The notes under the pieces were generated by a model, which did not search any database, was not told the origin of the DNA, and saw only the letters and a list, made by a program, of their open reading frames with translations. A DNA stretch of 64,000 nucleotides from contig JAIXOL010000075.1 in the NCBI GenBank assembly GCA_027486845.1, positions 1-64,000 of the forward strand. Reading direction: 5' to 3'. Shown one piece after another: positions 52,472 to 63,900 of this stretch (position 1 is the first letter of the stretch; each line of letters starts with the position of its first letter). Position numbers and translations under genes: made by a program. This DNA comes from Cytophagaceae bacterium. GTDB lineage: Bacteria; Bacteroidota; Bacteroidia; Cytophagales; Spirosomataceae.

Positions 52472-54601
52472 ATGTTTAACATTCACACTAAGACCATCGA
52501 AATGCCCGATGGCAAAGTGATTACCCTTGAAACTGGAAAACTTGCAAGACAAGCAGATGGTTCGGTTGTGGTGAGAAGTGGTAATGCCATGCTTTTAGCA
52601 ACGGTTGTAGCTGCACAAGAACACAAAGAGGGAACTGACTTTTTACCTCTATCAGTTGATTATCAAGAAAAATTTGGTTCAGCGGGAAAAATTCCAGGAA
52701 GTTTCCAACGTCGTGAAGGAAGGCTTTCAGATAATGAAATTTTGATCAGTCGTTTAATTGACCGTGCCTTACGTCCAATCTTTCCAGAAGATTATCATGC
52801 AGAGGTTCAAGTAATTGTTACATTAATTTCAGCCGATACTGAAATTCAACCAGATGCCCTTGCTGCTTTAGCTGCATCTGCTGCAATTGCAGTTTCTGAT
52901 ATCCCATTTAATGGTCCTATTTCAGAAGTACGTGTAGCAAAAATCAATGGCGAGTATGTTGTAAATCCAACAACTACACAAATTAAAACAGCTTCTTTAG
53001 ATTTAATAGTTGCGGGAACTGTTGATAATATAATAATGGTTGAAGGCGAGGCAGACCTTTGTACTGAAGAAGAAATGATTGAAGCAATTAAGATTGCTCA
53101 TGAGGCCATTATTGTACAAGTAAATGCTCAAAAAGAATTTGGCGTTATAGTCGGCAAAACAGAAAAGCGTGTTTATAATCATGAGACGCATGATGAAGAA
53201 TTACGTGAACGTATGAATAAAGAACTTTATGACAAAGTTTATGCGGTATGTTTGGAAGGAAATAATAAGAAAGAAGTAAGAAAAGAAAAATTTGGTGAAA
53301 TTCTCGATGGATTTATTGCTTCGCTAACAGAAGAAGAACGCACTGCTAAAAAACAATTTATCAAACCATATTTTGGTGATATCCAATATTATGCTTCTAG
53401 AAATATGGTGCTTGATGAGCGTACAAGACTTGATGGTCGCAAACTTGACGAAATTCGTCAGATTGTTTGTGAAGTAGATTTCTTGCCATCTGCTCATGGT
53501 GCTGCCTTGTTTACCAGAGGTGAAACACAATCATTGACAACCGCAACACTAGGTACGAAACTTGATGAAATGATTATTGACCAAGTAATGGTTTCGGGAT
53601 ACAGTAAGTTTTTTTTACACTATAATTTTCCAGGTTTCTCGACAGGCGAAATTAAACCTAATCGTGGTGCAGGCCGTCGTGAGATTGGGCATGGAAATTT
53701 AGCTCAACGTTCATTAAAGAAAATACTTCCAGCCGAATCTGAAAATCCGTATACAATTCGTATTGTATCTGATATTCTTGAGTCAAATGGTTCGTCGTCG
53801 ATGGCTACTGTTTGTGCAGGATGTTTGGCTTTGATGGATGCAGGTGTGCCAATTAAAGCTCCAATCTCTGGTATTGCAATGGGTTTAATTACTGACAATG
53901 CAACTGGAAAATGGGCGGTTTTATCTGATATCTTAGGTGATGAAGACCATTTAGGTGATATGGACTTTAAGGTGACTGGTACTGAAAACGGTATCACTGC
54001 TTGCCAAATGGATATTAAAATTGGTGGTTTATCGTTCGAAGTTTTAGAGCAGGCATTAATGCAAGCCAAACAAGGACGTATCCACATTCTCGGAAAAATG
54101 AAAGAATCAATTGCAGTTTCTCGACCAGAATTGAAACCTCATACTCCACGTGCATTTACTATTGTCATTGATAAAGAATTTATCGGAGCAGTAATCGGGC
54201 CAGGCGGTAAAATTGTTCAAGAGATTCAACGTGAATCTGGTGCAACAATCACAATAGAAGAGAAAGATGGTAAAGGTTATGTCTCTATATTCTCTTCAAA
54301 TGGTGAAAGCATGGATAAAGCTAAGAAGAGGGTCTATGGTATTGTAGCTACACCAGAAGTTGGAGAAGTATATGACGCAAAAGTAAAATCAATTCAACCA
54401 TTTGGTGCTTTTGTTGAATTTATGCCTGGAAAAGAAGGGTTGCTTCATATTTCTGAAATTTCTTGGGAAAGATTACCAAGTATGGATGGCGTTTTAGAAA
54501 TCGGTGAAGAATTACAAGTGAAATTACTTGAAGTTGACCCGAAAACGGGAAAATTCCGTTTATCAAGAAAAGCACTTTTGCCAAGACCTGAAAGACAGTA
54601 A
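52472..54601 (+). CDS. pnp: Polyribonucleotide nucleotidyltransferase (PNPase)
   Basis: PNPase degrades RNA from the 3' end using phosphate. Two RNase PH-like domains (about 1-220 and 310-540), a KH domain (about 555-615, with [15 protein letters not shown]) and an S1 domain (about 623-695, with [21 protein letters not shown]) are in the standard order. [20 protein letters not shown] marks the second PH domain. The length of 709 residues is normal. It follows rpsO after 144 bp with a terminator and a leader hairpin between. Confidence 0.97.
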   Translation: MFNIHTKTIEMPDGKVITLETGKLARQADGSVVVRSGNAMLLATVVAAQEHKEGTDFLPLSVDYQEKFGSAGKIPGSFQRREGRLSDNEILISRLIDRALRPIFPEDYHAEVQVIVTLISADTEIQPDALAALAASAAIAVSDIPFNGPISEVRVAKINGEYVVNPTTTQIKTASLDLIVAGTVDNIIMVEGEADLCTEEEMIEAIKIAHEAIIVQVNAQKEFGVIVGKTEKRVYNHETHDEELRERMNKELYDKVYAVCLEGNNKKEVRKEKFGEILDGFIASLTEEERTAKKQFIKPYFGDIQYYASRNMVLDERTRLDGRKLDEIRQIVCEVDFLPSAHGAALFTRGETQSLTTATLGTKLDEMIIDQVMVSGYSKFFLHYNFPGFSTGEIKPNRGAGRREIGHGNLAQRSLKKILPAESENPYTIRIVSDILESNGSSSMATVCAGCLALMDAGVPIKAPISGIAMGLITDNATGKWAVLSDILGDEDHLGDMDFKVTGTENGITACQMDIKIGGLSFEVLEQALMQAKQGRIHILGKMKESIAVSRPELKPHTPRAFTIVIDKEFIGAVIGPGGKIVQEIQRESGATITIEEKDGKGYVSIFSSNGESMDKAKKRVYGIVATPEVGEVYDAKVKSIQPFGAFVEFMPGKEGLLHISEISWERLPSMDGVLEIGEELQVKLLEVDPKTGKFRLSRKALLPRPERQ

Positions 54602-54836
54602 TTTGGATATAAGTGGATTAGTCATTTGTTATTGATTAATTGATTGTAGTTTAAATGAACAAGTCATTATCTAATAATTCGTTATCAATAATAAAACAAT
54701 AACTAATCTCCTTATAACCTGTATCTAATTCAATGATGAACATTTAACAAATTTTATTTGTTCTATGAGTCAAGGTATTTAAGTTTTTTACGTTATAATA
54801 GAAATCTGTTGGGCGATTGCCCGTTAAAAATAAGAT

Positions 54837-55700
54837 ATGCGTCAGCTAAAAATTAGTAAGCAAATTACCAATCGTGAAAGTCAATCTCTCGATAAGTACC
54901 TCCAAGAAATTGGAAAAGTAGATTTGCTAACTCCCGATGAGGAAGTTATTCTTGCACAGAAAATAAGAGAAGGAGACCAATATTCGTTAGAACGTTTAAC
55001 AAAAGCAAATTTACGCTTTGTGGTTTCGGTAGCTAAACAGTATCAAAATCAAGGTTTATCGTTGGGCGATTTAATCAATGAAGGAAACTTGGGTTTGATT
55101 AAGGCAGCACAAAGGTTTGATGAAACTCGTGGTTTTAAGTTTATCTCTTATGCCGTTTGGTGGATTCGTCAGTCAATTTTACAAGCCTTGGCCGAACAAT
55201 CTCGTATAGTTCGTTTACCTTTAAATCGTGTTGGATCATTAAATAAAATCTCAAAAACTTTTTCTGACCTAGAACAAAAATTTGAGAGAGAACCTTCACC
55301 AGAAGAATTAGCCGAGGTATTAGAAATTACCGCCGCTGAGGTGATTGATACTTTGAAAATTTCTGGTCGCCACGTGTCTGTTGATGCTCCTTTTGTACAA
55401 GGAGAAGAAAATAGCTTGCTGGATGTGCTTGAAAATGATAGTGAGGTTAAACCTGATCAAGGATTAATTGATGATTCACTCCGTAGAGAAGTTATGAGAG
55501 CTTTGTCAACCTTGACACAACGTGAGGCAGAGGTTATAACTTATTATTTCGGATTGAACGGTGAACAAGCTATGACACTTGAAGAAATTGGTGAGAAATT
55601 TAATTTGACTCGTGAACGTGTACGTCAGATTAAAGAAAAGGCTATACGTCGTTTACGCCAGACTTCACGAAGTAAAGCATTGAAAGCTTATTTAGGTTAA
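54837..55700 (+). CDS. rpoD: Primary RNA polymerase sigma factor RpoD/SigA
   Basis: This is the housekeeping sigma factor. Conserved regions appear in order: 1.2 ([16 protein letters not shown], 17-32), 2 ([18 protein letters not shown], then [16 protein letters not shown]), 3 ([19 protein letters not shown]) and 4 ([28 protein letters not shown]). At 287 residues it lacks region 1.1 and the nonconserved insert, as in other Bacteroidota. The strong match leaves little doubt. A hairpin terminator follows. Confidence 0.96.
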   Translation: MRQLKISKQITNRESQSLDKYLQEIGKVDLLTPDEEVILAQKIREGDQYSLERLTKANLRFVVSVAKQYQNQGLSLGDLINEGNLGLIKAAQRFDETRGFKFISYAVWWIRQSILQALAEQSRIVRLPLNRVGSLNKISKTFSDLEQKFEREPSPEELAEVLEITAAEVIDTLKISGRHVSVDAPFVQGEENSLLDVLENDSEVKPDQGLIDDSLRREVMRALSTLTQREAEVITYYFGLNGEQAMTLEEIGEKFNLTRERVRQIKEKAIRRLRQTSRSKALKAYLG

Positions 55701-55753
55701 GATTTGCATAGTTGAATGATGATTCAATTATTTCAAATAAAATAATTTTTTAG

Positions 55754-55781
55754 AAAAGGTGCGTTTATCGTACCTTTTTTT
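55754..55781 (+). terminator. Terminator after rpoD
   Basis: AAAAGGTGCG and CGTACCTTTT pair over 10 bp with one G-T pair, followed by a run of T. It separates rpoD from menD. Confidence 0.8.
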
Positions 55782-55808
55782 GTGTATTCTTATAATTTTT
55801 ATTTTGTA

Positions 55809-57530
55809 ATGGCTATTTTACAACCAATTCATAACATTGCAGAAATATTCTCAAAGAAAAATGTCAAAACGGCAATCCTTTGTCCTGGTTCTAGAAGTGC
55901 TGCTCTGACAATCTCATTGGTACGCCACCCAGATATTGAAACATTTAGTATTAGTGATGAACGATCTGCAGGATTTATAGGAATGGGTATGGCTCAAGTA
56001 ACTGGAGAAGCTGTTGTATTAGTTTGTACATCAGGAACTGCTGCTTATAATTTTGCTCCTGCAATTGCTGAATCCTTTTTTCAAGAAATCCCTCTAATCA
56101 TTCTTACGGCTGACCGACCAGCCGAGTGGATTAATCAATATGATGGACAGACGATTTTCCAAAGAGAGATTTATGGAAAGCATGTAAAGAAAAGTTTTGA
56201 ATTACCCTCGGAATATTCTAATACTGATGTTGTTTGGCAAATTGAAAGGGTTGTAAATGAAGCAATTAATCTTGCACAAGTTCATCCAAAAGGTCCTGTT
56301 CATATTAATATACCTATTAGAGAACCTTTTTATCCAACGGTTGAAGAAGATATTACTTATGATAAAAATGTCAGAATTATTTCGAATGTTGAAATTGAGA
56401 AAAAACTATCAAATCAGTTTTGGAGTAATTTTAAAGATATTTGGGAGAACTGTGAAAACAAATTGATTATTGTTGGACATCGCCAAAGTTCAGGTTTAGA
56501 TGAAACTCTTGAAAAGTTTTCAAGTGAAATGTGTATTCCAGTTATCGGAGATATTATTTCAAATGTAAACAATATCGATTCAATTTTGGCAGATGTATTT
56601 TTGTCTTCTAAAAATGAATTATTTAGGAGTAAGTTTAAACCTGATTTATTAATAACTTGTGGGAAGTCTATTATTTCTAAAAATTTAAAAATATTTATTC
56701 GAAATAACAAACCAACTTTTCACTTTCATATTCAAGAAAATCCAGATTTAACTGATCCATTTCAAACATTGACTCATAAGGTTGAAGTTTCACCTGAATA
56801 TTTTTTCAAACAGCTTTTTGAAGATTTAGACTTTTTGAGTTTTAAAAAAGGTGAGGATGAAATTGATAATCAATATTTAAAGTTTTGGACTGAAGCAAGC
56901 GTAAAAGCCAAACAAACGCTAAATGGATTTTTGAATAGTTCCGAATATTGTGAGTTTAAAGTGATTAGAAATGTGCTTGATAAACTGCCTGAGAATTCGA
57001 TATTTCATGTTGCTAATAGTATGGTAGTGAGATATTCAAATCTCATAGGCTTGGAAAAGGGTAAAAATATAGAAGTTTTTGCCAATCGAGGAACAAGTGG
57101 CATTGACGGCTCACTTAGTTCGGCTCTTGGTAGTGCTTTAAAGACAAATAAAACTGTTACTTGTTTGATTGGAGATATGTCGTTTTTCTATGATAGAAAT
57201 GCCTTTTGGAATACGTATCTACCTGATAATCTGCGAGTTATATTAATTAATAATCATGGAGGCAATATTTTTAGAATTATTGATGGTCCAAATAAACAAC
57301 CAGAAGTTAGTGAATATTTTGAGACCAAACAAAACAGCTCTGCTGAGTACTTTTGTAAAGAAAATGATGTAGAATATCAAAAGGTTTTTGATGAAGAAAG
57401 TTTAGGAAATGCGTTAAACTTGCTTCATCAAATAACCAGTCGACCAGTAGTAATTGAAGTTGAAGTCGATGGTTCTCAAAACGTTCAGATATTTAATAGC
57501 TACAAAAGTCTATTTGCAGATTTCAGTTAA
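55809..57530 (+). CDS. menD: Menaquinone biosynthesis enzyme MenD
   Basis: MenD is a thiamine diphosphate enzyme that joins isochorismate and 2-oxoglutarate (SEPHCHC synthase). The N-terminal domain has CPGSRSAALTISLVRHP (about 26-42) and DERSAGFIGMGMAQ, the middle domain is weakly conserved, and the C-terminal domain has NRGTSGIDGSLSSALG and the diphosphate-binding GDMSFFYDRNAFW. The protein is about 573 residues from the ATG at 55809; the alternative at 55782 adds nine residues. The 3' end overlaps the convergent TPR gene by 21 bp. Confidence 0.94.
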   Translation: MAILQPIHNIAEIFSKKNVKTAILCPGSRSAALTISLVRHPDIETFSISDERSAGFIGMGMAQVTGEAVVLVCTSGTAAYNFAPAIAESFFQEIPLIILTADRPAEWINQYDGQTIFQREIYGKHVKKSFELPSEYSNTDVVWQIERVVNEAINLAQVHPKGPVHINIPIREPFYPTVEEDITYDKNVRIISNVEIEKKLSNQFWSNFKDIWENCENKLIIVGHRQSSGLDETLEKFSSEMCIPVIGDIISNVNNIDSILADVFLSSKNELFRSKFKPDLLITCGKSIISKNLKIFIRNNKPTFHFHIQENPDLTDPFQTLTHKVEVSPEYFFKQLFEDLDFLSFKKGEDEIDNQYLKFWTEASVKAKQTLNGFLNSSEYCEFKVIRNVLDKLPENSIFHVANSMVVRYSNLIGLEKGKNIEVFANRGTSGIDGSLSSALGSALKTNKTVTCLIGDMSFFYDRNAFWNTYLPDNLRVILINNHGGNIFRIIDGPNKQPEVSEYFETKQNSSAEYFCKENDVEYQKVFDEESLGNALNLLHQITSRPVVIEVEVDGSQNVQIFNSYKSLFADFS

Positions 57531-58547
57531 CATTTCAATTGATTTAGCCTCATTTAGTTTTTTTCCAATCGACCAATATTCACAAGCCTTGGATTTATAT
57601 CCGAGGCTTTGTTGTATTAAACCTAAATAGTAATTTAATAATTCGACCGAAGGATCAATTTTATCTGATTTTAAAAAATTTTCGTTAGCTTTTGCAAAGT
57701 TTTTGTTTTTATAGTAGTAAATCCCTAAGTTTCGGAAGGCCCAGGCACTTTTTTGGTTTTTTTCAAGAATTATATCTAATAGGTTTTTTCCTTCTTCAAG
57801 TTTCCCCAAGTTCAATAAGTAGTAAGCCTTATTGTTTTGATATATTTCATTTTTGTTTATTTCTAACGCTTTATCTACAATTTCGAGGGCTTTAATATAT
57901 TCTTCTTTTTCAGCATAAATTAAACTCAAATTGTTGATTGCAAAATGTTGCTTCGGATTTATGCTAATGGCTTTCTCAAAGTTTTGTTTTGCTGCATCAT
58001 ATTTTTTATCGGAGTATTGTATATACCCTAAGTTCGTGTAGCCTCTATCATTTTTAGGGTTTAATTTTAACGCAACTGCAAGATTGGAGTTTGCCTCTGA
58101 AAAGTTATTTTTTTGTATAAATACATTGCTAAGTGTAATAAAGTAGAATGAAGAGTCTTTATATTGATTTGAAATCTGTTTCAATAAGGTTAGTGATTCA
58201 TCTAACATATCAGTATTTGAGTAGGCCTCTGCTAAATTAAATTTTGCCATGTAAAATTTATCATCTATCGAAACTGCTTTTTCAAAATCTTGAATTGCAC
58301 CTTCTAAGTTATCTAATTCGAGTTTTACTCTTCCACGGTTGTTATAAGCATCTGCAAATTTTGGCATTTTTTCAATTGCTTCCGAATAAAATTTTATTGC
58401 TTCTTCAAAATTTCCTTTCTTATACGACACATTTCCCTGTATAAAAAATAGTTCAGTATCTTTCTCTGCTCTATCACAGCCTAATATAATTAAATAAATA
58501 GGTAGAAATATATAAATATATTTAAAAGTATTAAAAGTTATTTTCAT
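57510..58547 (-). CDS. TPR-repeat lipoprotein
   Basis: The protein has 345 residues with a lipoprotein signal ending in LGC (Cys24), then about eight to nine tetratricopeptide repeats, for example FEEAIKFYSEAIEKMPKFA, LEGAIQDFEKAVSID, YDAAKQNFEKAISINPKQ. Such proteins are scaffolds for complexes at the envelope. Substrate or partner is not shown. It overlaps menD by 21 bp at the 3' ends. Confidence 0.82.
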   Translation of the reverse strand: MKITFNTFKYIYIFLPIYLIILGCDRAEKDTELFFIQGNVSYKKGNFEEAIKFYSEAIEKMPKFADAYNNRGRVKLELDNLEGAIQDFEKAVSIDDKFYMAKFNLAEAYSNTDMLDESLTLLKQISNQYKDSSFYFITLSNVFIQKNNFSEANSNLAVALKLNPKNDRGYTNLGYIQYSDKKYDAAKQNFEKAISINPKQHFAINNLSLIYAEKEEYIKALEIVDKALEINKNEIYQNNKAYYLLNLGKLEEGKNLLDIILEKNQKSAWAFRNLGIYYYKNKNFAKANENFLKSDKIDPSVELLNYYLGLIQQSLGYKSKACEYWSIGKKLNEAKSIEMLTEICK

Positions 58548-58644
58548 TATTAATGTATAGTTTATATTATTAAAAATATGAATTTATTTTTTGAATTGAA
58601 ATTACTTTCGTAACATTGCATTTCAATCAACAAATTATTCGAAA

Positions 58645-58887
58645 ATGAAATTTATAAAAGAAATTCCAAACAATTTTTGCAGAGCCTCTCTTTATGCTTG
58701 GAACAATAAGTTTATTATAAAGTTTGAAGCCGGTATGTACGAACAGACATACAAAGTTAATGAATTTGATGTATCAAGCGAAGATGAGATTGAAGAAATG
58801 CTGGGAGATACTTTTATGGAGAAAGTAGTTTCAAGGTTTAAAGCAATGGCTGATGATTTTGAATTGATTTTAGATTCATTAGATTAA
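58645..58887 (+). CDS. Small conserved acidic protein, unknown function
   Basis: The protein has 80 residues: KFIKEIPNNFCRASLYAWNNKF at the start (a beta hairpin with one Cys), then YKVNEFDVSSEDEIEEML and an acidic helix ending LILDSLD. It is compact with no signal or membrane segment. Proteins of this shape occur widely in Bacteroidota, but I cannot name a family. It has its own terminator. Confidence 0.6.
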   Translation: MKFIKEIPNNFCRASLYAWNNKFIIKFEAGMYEQTYKVNEFDVSSEDEIEEMLGDTFMEKVVSRFKAMADDFELILDSLD

Positions 58888-58906
58888 TTTTTGTCAACAT
58901 TCATAT

Positions 58907-58942
58907 AACAAAAAAGCTCGCTAAATGGCGAGCTTTTTTGTT
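58907..58942. terminator. Strong bidirectional terminator
   Basis: AACAAAAAAGCTCGC and GCGAGCTTTTTTGTT form a 15-bp perfect stem with a 6-base loop between convergent genes. Its A and T tracts allow termination in both directions. Confidence 0.92.
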
Positions 58943-58951
58943 ATGAAAGGC

Positions 58952-60781
58952 TTATTTAATGAATAGCCATTTCTTGTAAAGTGATTCTTGTTCAGGTGTT
59001 GAATTTTGTACTTTTTCAAGTTTAAACCTAATTACTGGATTAGATTTTAATACCAAATTAAAATTAAATTCTTGTCCGAAACGTTTTACTTTCACTAATA
59101 TTACATCACCAATTTTTTTATCAGAAATTGATTCTGATAGGTTTATGGTTTTCATACCGTTGATTTCCAAAATTTCATCATTTACATTTAAGCCACCATC
59201 ATAAGCCGAGGTGCCTCTCTGAACGCTTGATATTCTACCGTTGTTAAGGGTAATCCCTAAAAATGGTGTATATGCATCAGTTTCTTTATTTAAAGTCATT
59301 CCGACGTATTTATAGTATTCATTATAATCAATCGGTTCGGCTTTCCATACATATTTATCAAAAAAGGAATCCATATTTTTACCTGAGACTAATTCACAAG
59401 CTTTTTGAAATTCCTCATCTTTAAATCCTCTTTTTTGTTTTTTGTAATACTCATTCCACAAGTAACGAAATACATCATCAAGTGATTTTTGACCTTTGGT
59501 TTCACCTAATATAAATAGGTTTATTAAGGCACCTAAAACACCACCCTTGTCGTAATACGAAATTGTACTATTTCTTGAATTTTCGTTAGGTCGATAATAT
59601 TTAATCCAAGCATCCCAACTTGCTTCGGCAACTGGTTGTATTGTATTACCTATCTGGTTTTCGATTCCACTAATTGCAATTTGTTCTCGTTTTATGTAAT
59701 CATCTGGTGTAAACACACCGGCACGAAGCAATATATTGTCTTCATAAAAAGAAGTAATACCTTCTGAAACCCAAAGCATATGAGTGTAATTTTCGTTTTC
59801 ATAATCGAATGGACCAAGTGCGATTGGTCGGATTCGTTTTACGTTCCAAAGGTGAAAATATTCATGAGCAATCAAACTCATCGAATTCTTCATTGTGCCT
59901 TCGTTTATATAGGCATTAGGAGAAGTTTGGCAAGTTGTTGAATTCAAGTGTTCTAGTCCACCACCAATTCCAGGCAACTGATGAATAATAAATGTATAAT
60001 CTTCGCAAGGATGTTTACCAACTACACTTGCCGCTGCCTCTGTTACTTTTTTAAAAGTCTCGACAGTCAATTTTTCATCAGCTAAAAGAGGGGCATTGCT
60101 ATATAGTGCAATCGAATGTGGAATACCTAAAGCTTTGAATTTTAATACTTTATGTGTGCCAATTTCAATTGGACTATCAACTAAAATATCAAAATCTGGC
60201 GAGAAGAAAGCAAAATCTTTCTCCGAAACCCTTTTTAGTCCTGTCGAAATGGTATTCCAGTTTTTATAAGGTTTGATTGTAAGAACCGAGGGTGACATTT
60301 TCAATTCTGGTACATATAAAAACATGGTTGCACCATTTAAATATCCATGAGAATCATCCAAAAAACTATTTCTAACACTTAGTTCGAAAGCATAAACTTT
60401 GTAACTGATGATTATTTTAGAGTTTTTACCATAGACACGCCAAGTGTTTTTACTGATTTTATCAAATTTTAAATCTTTTTTACCATCCGAAACTTTAACA
60501 GATTCTACGTTTTTAGCATATTCTCTGATGAGATACGAACCAGGAGTCCAGACAGGCATTTTGAAATCTACAAAATCTTTTTTGTTTAAATCATCAATTT
60601 TTTCAATTTCACTGAGTGTCATTTTCACTTCAAAATAATGCGTATAAGGTTCTGACATTGATAATTCATATGAAATATTTGTTTTTGGTATAATAATTTC
60701 TTCGAGTGTTTTTGCATTGCATAAATTAAACCCAATGAATAATAAAAAAAGGGGGAGTTGTCTAAAAAGTGTTTTTTTCAT
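58952..60781 (-). CDS. M61-family metallopeptidase (glycyl aminopeptidase-like) with PDZ domain
   Basis: The protein has 609 residues. A signal peptide ends near CNAKT. The zinc motif HEYFHLWNVKR is at 306-316, with the family-typical LPGIGGGLEH block before it and WVSEGITSFYED downstream. The N-terminal part is a beta domain, and the C-terminal part (about 500-585) is a PDZ domain (GITLNNGRISSVQRGTSAYDGGLNVNDEILEINGM). Such enzymes cut peptides in the periplasm. It is the only gene read leftwards in this part of the window. Confidence 0.93.
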   Translation of the reverse strand: MKKTLFRQLPLFLLFIGFNLCNAKTLEEIIIPKTNISYELSMSEPYTHYFEVKMTLSEIEKIDDLNKKDFVDFKMPVWTPGSYLIREYAKNVESVKVSDGKKDLKFDKISKNTWRVYGKNSKIIISYKVYAFELSVRNSFLDDSHGYLNGATMFLYVPELKMSPSVLTIKPYKNWNTISTGLKRVSEKDFAFFSPDFDILVDSPIEIGTHKVLKFKALGIPHSIALYSNAPLLADEKLTVETFKKVTEAAASVVGKHPCEDYTFIIHQLPGIGGGLEHLNSTTCQTSPNAYINEGTMKNSMSLIAHEYFHLWNVKRIRPIALGPFDYENENYTHMLWVSEGITSFYEDNILLRAGVFTPDDYIKREQIAISGIENQIGNTIQPVAEASWDAWIKYYRPNENSRNSTISYYDKGGVLGALINLFILGETKGQKSLDDVFRYLWNEYYKKQKRGFKDEEFQKACELVSGKNMDSFFDKYVWKAEPIDYNEYYKYVGMTLNKETDAYTPFLGITLNNGRISSVQRGTSAYDGGLNVNDEILEINGMKTINLSESISDKKIGDVILVKVKRFGQEFNFNLVLKSNPVIRFKLEKVQNSTPEQESLYKKWLFIK

Positions 60782-60949
60782 TTAAAATTAAGGATTTGGC
60801 TGTTGTTGAAATAGGCTAAACAATTTTTTTATAAAAATATCGTTTTTTGCATGAAATTACTTCATTTTTCTTGCAAATATAAAATTGGCATCCTGTTTGA
60901 TTTAATATTTTTTGCCTAACTTGGTTTTTGTTTTACTATCCTTAATTCC

Positions 60950-63900
60950 ATGAAAAATTTTTTTGCTCAAGGGCGTCTTTCCACTGGGCGACGCCTCACA
61001 GTACTTGTTGGAACTTTCTTACAAGTCAGTTATTTTACGCATTCGCAAAATACGATTGCATACACCGACCCCGAATTCCACTACAATAAAGGGATTGAAC
61101 TTTTTCAGAAAAAAGTTTATACCGCATCGCGTGAAGAATTCAAACAATACATTCAACTTACTGAAAAAACACTCAAACTAAACGAGTTTAATCTGATTAA
61201 CGCTGAATATTATTCTGCATTATCGGGCTTGTATGCGAAGGCGTTTGATGCGGAAATTGAAATTGAGCGTTTTGTTGTTAATCATTCTGATTATCCCAAG
61301 GCAAAAGTTATCTACAATGATTTAGGAAAATATTTCTACGACCAAGGAGACTATAATAAGGCGGTTGTTTATCTCAAAAAGGCAACTATCGGTTCTGGCG
61401 ATAGTCAACATTCCCTTGAAATGAAGTTTAAATTAGCAGTTTCTTATTACCAAACGAATAATTTGCAAGATGCATTGCCACTTTTTAATGAAGTGAAAGT
61501 TGTTTCTTCAGATTTTCAATCTCATGCCTCTTATTATGCTGGTGTAATAAACTATAAAAATGAAAATTATGATGCTGCACTAAGTGATTTAAAGAGGGTT
61601 GAAAATGTGAATCCATATCGTATTGAAATTCCAAATTGGATTGCCAATATTTTATATGTACAAAAGAAAAATGATGAATTATTGGCTTATACCGAGCCAA
61701 TAATTGAAAAACCAAATGGTAAGAAAATTGATGATATTTGCTTAGTAACGGCAGAGGTTTGTTATTTCAAGGATGATTTTGTGAAGGCGGCAATGTATTA
61801 TGATAAATATAAAAACTTCAAGCGTGGTTCGGTGTCTAATCAAGTTACTTTCCGTCATGCATACAGTCTTTACAAATCAAATTTATTTGATAAAGCAGTA
61901 GAGAGTTTCAAGAAAATTGCTGCCCTAAATACAGAAGTTGGCCAACAAGCAGCCTATTATTTGGGTATATCTTCATTAAAAGTAAATGACTTAAATGCCG
62001 CCTTGGTTGCTTTTGAAAGGGCAAAATTAGCATCTTTTGACAAAGTTATAAAAGAAGAAGCCCAATTTAATTACGCTAAAGTAGCAATTGATTTAGGCAA
62101 TAATCAGCAAGGAATTAATGAACTACAAGATTATTTGAAAAATTATCCAAACGGAAAATATGAAGATGAAGGAAATGAGATTTTAAGCGATGTATTGTTT
62201 GACTCAAATAATTATTCTCAGGCAATAACTTATATTGAAGGTTTAAAGAAACGTACAAACAAAATCAATTTGGCTTATCAACGCTTATGTTATAATCAAG
62301 GAGTATTAGATTTTAATGCTGAACGTTATATGCGTTCGATTCAGTATTTTGATAAATCACTGTTGCAATCAATTGATGGTGAATTGAAAAACAATGCCAT
62401 GTTTTGGAAAGCTGAAGCTGCGTACGCAGTGAAATCTCCCGAGGCTGATGCTTTATATAAAGATGTTCTCACAACTTCAAACGATGTTCTTAAACAAAAA
62501 AGTCGTTATGGTTTGGCTTACTTAAACTATAATAATAAAGATTATAAACAAGCGAGTATTTACTTCAAAGAATTATTGAAAGGGAAGCGAGACGAAAGCA
62601 GTCGTCAAAATTTTGAAGATGCTCTGGTTAGGATAGGCGACTGCTACTTAGCAACAAAGAATTATATCGAGGCTATTACTTACTACGACCAAGCAATCAG
62701 AGAAAATAAAACCGAAAAGGATTATGCCATGTATCAAAAGGCTCTTACACTCACTTTTTTGGGTAAAAATCAAGAAGCTCAACAACTTTTTGATAAACTT
62801 TCGGTTCAATATCCAAATTCTCGCTTAATTGATGATGCTCTTTATCAAAGTGGTGCTTTAGAACTTGATAAAGGAAATAACCAAAGTGCAATTACAATTT
62901 TAAGTAAGATGGTTCGCGAACGTCCTAAAAGTGCTTTAATGCCAAAAGCATTAGCAAAAAGAGCTTTGGCTTACTCAAATATGAAAAATTTTGAAGCGGC
63001 AATTATTGATTATAAAATTATTTTACAAAGTTTTGGAAGTTCTGATGAAGCTGATAATGCTTTATTAGGTTTACAAGAAAGTTTAAATTCGGTTGGCCGT
63101 CCAGAAGACTTTTCGACTGTTGTTGAAGAGTATAAAAAAGAAAATCCAGCGAATGGTTCTGTGGAGAATTTAGAATATGAGTCTGCTAAAAATCTTTATC
63201 TAAATGAAAAATATGATAAAGCAATTGTTGCCCTTCAAAAATATATCAAAAACTATTCAAATAGCAGCAATTCTTTTGAAGCAAAATATTATATCGCTGA
63301 TTCGTATTATATTTCAAACGATAAAACCAATGCTTTGAAATTTTATAACCAAGTTGTTGCAGAAAATCGTACGACATTCGTGACGAAATCTGCCTTAAGA
63401 GCAGCAGCTATTGAAGTATCAAATAAGAGTTATCGAAATGCAATCACAAATTTCAGAACAGTTTTGTTTTCGTCACAAAATAAGCGAGATATTGTTACTG
63501 CATGGCAAGGTTTGGCCGATACTTATTATATTACTGGCAATCAAGACTCTGTGATTGTTTTTTGCCGTGAAATCATTAATAATGGTGGAAGTATCGTAAT
63601 GGGAGCGACAAATAAAGCTCAACTACAACTAGGTAAAGCCTATATGCAAAAAACTGATTATCAAAAAGCAGAAGAGGAGTTTAAGAAAACAATTGCAATG
63701 GCTAAAGATAATAATGGAGCAGAAGCTAAATACTTTATTGGAGAAATACTATATAAGTCAAAAAAATACAAAGAGTCGATAAAAATATTGCAAGAGTTAG
63801 CCCAAGATTTCTCGGAGTTTGTCTATTGGTACGAAAAGAGCTTCTTGCTTATTACCGATAATTATATTGGCATGAACGATTATTTTATGGCAAAAGCAAC

